DNA from: Actinophytocola xinjiangensis
GTDB taxonomy: Bacteria > Actinomycetota > Actinomycetes > Mycobacteriales > Pseudonocardiaceae
Reading direction: 5' to 3'
Length of the DNA stretch: 64,000 nucleotides
Assembly (NCBI RefSeq): GCF_001921215.1
Contig: NZ_MSIF01000002.1
Coordinates: forward strand, 248,001 to 312,000
This document shows, piece by piece, positions 60,016 through 64,000 of the stretch. The position numbers and the translations under genes were made by a program. The stretch's first letter is position 1. Each line of letters begins with the position of its first letter. The notes under the pieces were generated by a model. It did no database searches. It was given only the letters and a program-made list of their open reading frames with translations, and had not been told where the DNA came from.

Positions 60016-60813
60016 GTGGTTGAGCTGACAACGCTGGTCGCTGACCTGCGCGCCGAGGGGACCGAACTGGACGGTCTGGTCCGTGACCTGCCCGCCGCCG
60101 GCTGGGCGCGGCCGACACCCGCTCCCGGGTGGACGGTCGCCCACCAGATCGCCCATCTCGCGTGGACCGACCAGCGGTCCCTGCTGGCCATCACCGACCC
60201 GGACGCCTTCCACGCCGAGTTCGCCGAGATCGCCGCGACCACCCCGCTCGACCAGCTGGACAAGGTCGTCGACCAGGGCGCCGACGAGGGCGCGACGCTC
60301 CCGCCCGCCGACCTGCTCGCGCACTGGCGCCAGGGCCGCGAGGACCTGGCCACCGCCATCGAGGGCGTTCCCGCCGGCTCGAAACTGCCCTGGTACGGCC
60401 CGCCGATGTCCCCGGCGTCGATGGCCACCGCCCGGCTGATGGAGACCTGGGCACACGGCAACGACGTCGCCGACGCGCTCGACCACACCCGCACCCCGAC
60501 CGGGCGGCTGCGCCACGTCGCGCACATCGCCGTGCGCACCCGGGACTGGGCCTACCTCGTACGCCAGGAACCCCCGCCCGGCGAGCCGTTCCTGGTCGAG
60601 CTGACCGGCCCGGCCGGCGACACCTGGACCTGGGGCCCGGCCGACGCCGCCCAGCGGGTCACCGGGCCGGCGCTGGACTTCTGCCTGCTCGCCACCCAGC
60701 GGGTGCACCGCGCCGACACCGCGCTCATCGCCACCGGCGCCGATGCCGACCGGTGGTTGGACATCGCCCAGGCCTTCGCCGGGCCGCCCGGTCAGGGACG
60801 GACACCGCGATGA
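60016..60813 (+). CDS. TIGR03084-like (maleylpyruvate-isomerase/DinB-type) metal-binding protein
   Basis: This 265-residue protein has an N-terminal DinB/MDMPI four-helix domain with [34 protein letters not shown] and a C-terminal SCP2-like domain ([28 protein letters not shown]). It matches TIGR03084-type proteins that usually head acyclic-terpene/acyl-CoA operons in actinobacteria. The exact reaction is unknown. GTG 60016 is the start, and its stop overlaps atuA (ATGA). Confidence 0.88.
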   Translation: MVELTTLVADLRAEGTELDGLVRDLPAAGWARPTPAPGWTVAHQIAHLAWTDQRSLLAITDPDAFHAEFAEIAATTPLDQLDKVVDQGADEGATLPPADLLAHWRQGREDLATAIEGVPAGSKLPWYGPPMSPASMATARLMETWAHGNDVADALDHTRTPTGRLRHVAHIAVRTRDWAYLVRQEPPPGEPFLVELTGPAGDTWTWGPADAAQRVTGPALDFCLLATQRVHRADTALIATGADADRWLDIAQAFAGPPGQGRTPR

Positions 60814-62468
60814 TCCGTATCGGCAACGCCTCCGGCTTCTACGGCGACCGGTTCGACGCCGTGCGCGAGATGCTCACCGGCGGCGACCTGGACGTGCTCA
60901 CCGGCGACTACCTCGCCGAGCTGACCATGCTGATCCTGGGCCGCGACCGGCTGCGCGACCAGAACCTGGGCTACGCCAGGACCTTCCTGCGCCAGCTGGA
61001 GGAGAGCCTGGCCCTGGCGGTCGAGCGGGGCGTGCGGATCGTCACCAACGCCGGCGGGCTCAACCCCGCCGGGCTGGCCGCCGCGATCCGGGAGCTGGCC
61101 ACACGCCAGGGCCTGGACGTGCGGGTCGCCCACGTCGAGGGCGACGACCTGCTCGGTGACGGGTTCCCCGGCGCGCTGACCGCCAACGCCTACCTCGGCT
61201 GCTGGGGCATCGTCGAGTGCCTCAACGCCGGGGCGGACGTCGTGGTCACCGGGCGGGTCACCGACGCGTCGCTGGTCGCCGGCCCGGCCGCCGCGCACCA
61301 CGGCTGGACGCGCGCGGACCTCGACGCCCTGGCCGGGGCCACCGCCGCCGGGCACGTCATCGAGTGCGGAACCCAGGCCACCGGCGGGAACTTCGCGTTC
61401 TTCACCGAGATCGGCGACCTGACCCACGCTGGCTTCCCGATCGCCGAGATCGCCGCCGACGGCTCGTCGGTGATCACCAAGCACCCCGGTACGGGCGGCG
61501 CGGTCACCGTCGAGACGGTCACCGCGCAGCTGCTCTACGAGATCGCCGGCCCGCGCTACCTCGGCCCGGACGTCACCACCCGGTTCGACACGATCACCCT
61601 GGCGCCCGAGGGCCCCGACCGGGTCGCGTTGACCGGCACGCGCGGCGAGCCGCCACCGGAGACCGTCAAGGTCTGCGTGAACACCCTGGACGGCTTCCGC
61701 AACTCCATGACGTTCGTCCTGTGTGGACTCGACATCGAGGAGAAGGCCGCCCTGGTCCGGCGTCAGCTCGACGCCGCCGTCGGCCCCGACGGCCTGCACT
61801 GGACCCTGGCCCGCACCGACCACCCCGACGCCGACACCGAGCAGGCCGCCAGCGCCCTGCTGCACGTGACGGTCAAGACCCCCGATGCCAAGCGCGCCAA
61901 GGCGTTCTCCCGCGCGTCGGTCGAGCTGGCCCTGGCCTCCTATCCCGGCGCGACGCTCACCTCCCCGCCCGGCGACGGCACCCCCGTCGGCGTCTACCGC
62001 CCGGAGTTCGTGCCCCAGAGCCGGATCGACCAGGTCGCCGTGCTCCCCGACGGCACCCGCCGGCCGGTCGAGCCACCGACGGTCTTCGCCGGCCCGGTCG
62101 CCGACACACCCGCCGACCCGGCGTTCACCCCGGGCCCCACCCGCCGAATCTCGCTCGGGACGATCGTCGGCGCCCGCTCGGGCGACAAGGGCGGCGACGC
62201 GAACCTGGGCGTCTGGGTCCGTGACCCGGCGGCCTACCCGTGGCTGGTCCACGAGCTGACCGTCGAGCGCCTGCGGGAACTGCTGCCCGAGGCCGCCGGC
62301 CTGGACATCGACCGCCACCCGCTGCCCAACCTGGGCGCGATCAACTTCGTCCTGCACGGCCTGCTCGGTCAGGGCGTCGCCGCGTCGACCCGCTTCGACC
62401 CGCAGGCCAAGTCCCTCGGCGAGTGGCTGCGCTCCCGCCACGTCGACGTCCCGGAGGCTTTCCTGTGA
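60810..62468 (+). CDS. atuA: Acyclic terpene utilisation AtuA family protein
   Basis: This 552-residue protein begins [21 protein letters not shown] and has [44 protein letters not shown] and [16 protein letters not shown]. These match AtuA (DUF1446) of the citronellol/geraniol pathway and related leucine-type operons. The reaction is not firmly known. It is coupled on both sides by 4-bp overlaps. Confidence 0.93.
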   Translation: MIRIGNASGFYGDRFDAVREMLTGGDLDVLTGDYLAELTMLILGRDRLRDQNLGYARTFLRQLEESLALAVERGVRIVTNAGGLNPAGLAAAIRELATRQGLDVRVAHVEGDDLLGDGFPGALTANAYLGCWGIVECLNAGADVVVTGRVTDASLVAGPAAAHHGWTRADLDALAGATAAGHVIECGTQATGGNFAFFTEIGDLTHAGFPIAEIAADGSSVITKHPGTGGAVTVETVTAQLLYEIAGPRYLGPDVTTRFDTITLAPEGPDRVALTGTRGEPPPETVKVCVNTLDGFRNSMTFVLCGLDIEEKAALVRRQLDAAVGPDGLHWTLARTDHPDADTEQAASALLHVTVKTPDAKRAKAFSRASVELALASYPGATLTSPPGDGTPVGVYRPEFVPQSRIDQVAVLPDGTRRPVEPPTVFAGPVADTPADPAFTPGPTRRISLGTIVGARSGDKGGDANLGVWVRDPAAYPWLVHELTVERLRELLPEAAGLDIDRHPLPNLGAINFVLHGLLGQGVAASTRFDPQAKSLGEWLRSRHVDVPEAFL

Positions 62469-63613
62469 GCGACCCGTTCCGGACCCCCGAGCGCATCGCG
62501 TTGCGGGAGACCACCCGCCGGTTCGTCGAGCGGGAGATCCGGCCGCACCTCGACGAGTGGGAGCGCGCCGGGGAGCTTCCGCGCGCGCTGCACCGCCGGG
62601 CCGGGGAGCTCGGCCTGCTCGGCGTCGCCTTCCCCGAGTCGGCCGGCGGCGGGGGCGGGGACGTCCTGGACGCGCTGACCGTCACCGAGGAGGTGCACTA
62701 CGCCGGTGGGTCCGGCGGGGTGGTCGCCGGGCTGTTCACCTCCGGGATCGCGCTGCCGCACCTGGTCACGGCCGGCGACCGGCGCCAGCTCGACCGGTGG
62801 GTGGTGCCCACGCTGGCCGGTGAGCTGATCGGCTCGCTCGCGGTCACCGAGCCCGACGGCGGCTCCGACGTGGGCAGCGTCCGCACCACCGCCACCCGCG
62901 ACGGCGACCACTACGTCGTCAACGGGGCCAAGACGTTCATCACCTCCGGGGCCCGCGCGGACTTCGTCACCACCGTCGTGCGCACCGGTGGGCCCGGCGC
63001 GCAGGGGCTGTCGCTGCTGGTCGTCGAGCGCGGCACGCCAGGGTTCACCGTCACCCGCACGCTGGACAAGATGGGGTGGCTCTGCTCGGACACCGCAGAA
63101 CTGTCCTATGTGGACTGTCGGGTGCCGGTCGGCAACCTGGTCGGCGAGGAGGGCACCGGGTTCGCCCAGGTCGCGACCCACTTCGTCGGCGAACGGCTCG
63201 CGCTGGCGGTGCAGGCCTACGCCACCGCCCAACGCGCCCTGGACCTGACGCTGGACTGGTGCCGGCTGCGGGAGACCTTCGGCCGGCCGCTGATCTCCCG
63301 CCAGGTCGTGCGGCACCGGCTCACCGAGATGGCCCGCCGCACCGACGTCGCCCGCACCTACGTCCGGGACGTCGCCGTGCGGCACGCCGCCGGGGAGCAG
63401 GTGATCGCCCAGGCGTGCTTCGCCAAGAACACCGCCGTCGAGGCCGGCGAGTGGGTGGTCGACCAGGCCGTGCAGCTGCACGGCGGCCTCGGCTACACCC
63501 GCGAGTCCGAAGTGGAGCGCCACTACCGCGACATCCGGATACTGGGCATTGGTGGCGGCACCACCGAGATCCTCACCGACCTGGCAGCGAAGGTACTGGG
63601 ATACACCGCATGA
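62465..63613 (+). CDS. Acyl-CoA dehydrogenase (AtuD/isovaleryl-type)
   Basis: This 382-residue FAD acyl-CoA dehydrogenase has AVTEPDGGSDVGSVRTTA, FITSGARADF, HFVGERLALAVQAYATAQ, RETFGRPL and LHGGLGYTRESEVERHYRD. The last motif reads GIGGGTTEI, where medium-chain enzymes have the base Glu. The Glu in GERLALA would be the base instead, as in isovaleryl-CoA and long-chain dehydrogenases. This fits a branched substrate such as citronellyl-CoA. GTG 62465 overlaps the atuA stop. Confidence 0.92.
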   Translation: MSDPFRTPERIALRETTRRFVEREIRPHLDEWERAGELPRALHRRAGELGLLGVAFPESAGGGGGDVLDALTVTEEVHYAGGSGGVVAGLFTSGIALPHLVTAGDRRQLDRWVVPTLAGELIGSLAVTEPDGGSDVGSVRTTATRDGDHYVVNGAKTFITSGARADFVTTVVRTGGPGAQGLSLLVVERGTPGFTVTRTLDKMGWLCSDTAELSYVDCRVPVGNLVGEEGTGFAQVATHFVGERLALAVQAYATAQRALDLTLDWCRLRETFGRPLISRQVVRHRLTEMARRTDVARTYVRDVAVRHAAGEQVIAQACFAKNTAVEAGEWVVDQAVQLHGGLGYTRESEVERHYRDIRILGIGGGTTEILTDLAAKVLGYTA

Positions 63614-64000
63614 CGACCCTCCGATCCACACTGGACACCCAGTCGGCCGAGTTCGGCGAGAACCGGCAGGCCATGATCGTCAAACTGGCCGCGCTCGACG
63701 ACGAGTTCGCCAACGCCGTCGCCGGCGGCGGCGAGAAGAAGGTCGAACGCCACCGCGCCCGGGGCAAGCTGCTGGTCCGCGAACGGATCGAGCTGCTGCT
63801 CGACCCCGACTCGCCGTTCCTTGAGCTGTCCCCGCTGGCCGCCTGGGGCAGCGACTACACCGTCGGCGCCAGCGTCGTCACCGGCATCGGTGTCGTCGAG
63901 GGCGTGGAGTGCATGATCTGCGGCAACGACCCGACGATCAAGGGCGGCTCCAGCAACCCCTGGACCGCCAAGAAGTGCTTCCGGGCGGCCGACATCGCCG
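63610..64000 (+). CDS. Acyl-CoA carboxylase carboxyltransferase subunit (partial)
   Basis: ATG 63610 overlaps the dehydrogenase stop, and the frame continues past the right edge. About 130 residues are visible: KVERHRARGKLLVRERIELLLDPDSPFLELSPLA, then VVTGIGVVEGVECMICGNDPTIKGGSS. This is the start of the biotin-dependent carboxyltransferase beta subunit (AtuC/MccB/GnyB group), which carboxylates geranyl-CoA or methylcrotonyl-CoA. A biotin carboxylase gene should follow outside the window. Confidence 0.93.
   Translation, partial: MTTLRSTLDTQSAEFGENRQAMIVKLAALDDEFANAVAGGGEKKVERHRARGKLLVRERIELLLDPDSPFLELSPLAAWGSDYTVGASVVTGIGVVEGVECMICGNDPTIKGGSSNPWTAKKCFRAADIA

Overview
The window is about 64 kb of very GC-rich actinobacterial chromosome. 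Several things point to the order Pseudonocardiales (Pseudonocardiaceae): type VII secretion genes including an EspG-like chaperone, F420/luciferase-like oxidoreductases, a SigK/RskA pair, PrimPolC plus LigC, a PucR-controlled catabolic cluster, and frequent GTG starts with 4-bp stop/start overlaps. The genus cannot be fixed from the sequence. No rRNA, tRNA, CRISPR array or intact insertion sequence was seen.

Layout. (1) 1-8800: a type VII (WXG100) secretion locus. It holds an EssC-like triple-ATPase motor, three WXG100 proteins, a membrane-anchored WXG100-like fusion, an FHA-like protein cut by the left edge, and a divergent protein joining a WXG100-like N-terminus to an SGNH hydrolase. Two of the WXG100 genes share a long upstream element. 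(2) 8958-17200: an AhpD-like protein lacking its cysteines, a leaderless ArsR/START-domain operon, and a compact sigK-rskA, FAS1-lipoprotein and molybdopterin-oxidoreductase stress module with SigK-like promoters. A degenerate class III cyclase-like protein follows. (3) 17200-26600: a patchwork with decayed genes (an LLM oxidoreductase, a second msrB 3' end, a GlxA-type regulator) around an RCC1/RVLDTR-repeat exported protein and a P-loop kinase-like protein. The msrB remnant and the intact msrB lie in direct orientation 5.6 kb apart. (4) 26980-34350: PrimPolC and LigC DNA repair genes, a lipoprotein of the TAP alpha/beta-hydrolase family without its nucleophile, a RibD-like reductase, an SDR, and an ABC-F ATPase.

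(5) 34460-46100: ornithine aminotransferase, then an apparently complete reductive-pyrimidine-type catabolic cluster. It contains an NCS1 permease, a beta-ureidopropionase, a dihydropyrimidinase, a luciferase-like (F420/FMN) oxidoreductase, PucR, a beta-alanine-type aminotransferase and a malonate-semialdehyde dehydrogenase. No canonical dihydropyrimidine dehydrogenase is present, so the LLM enzyme is a candidate for the redox step. PucR is translationally coupled to a Nudix-NYN fusion protein. (6) 46150-49630: a Gly/Pro-rich PPE-like protein with its EspG chaperone. (7) 49700-54200: an HtrA-like protease, two small membrane proteins, an S9 peptidase and an LLM oxidoreductase.

(8) 54219-59930: an iron-box-controlled, fully coupled four-gene siderophore operon (PLP decarboxylase, N-hydroxylase, IucA/IucC synthetase, glutamine-synthetase-like ligase). 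It lacks the usual N-acyltransferase. (9) 60016-64000: the start of an Atu-type acyl-CoA catabolic operon (TIGR03084-like, AtuA, acyl-CoA dehydrogenase, carboxyltransferase), which runs off the right edge.
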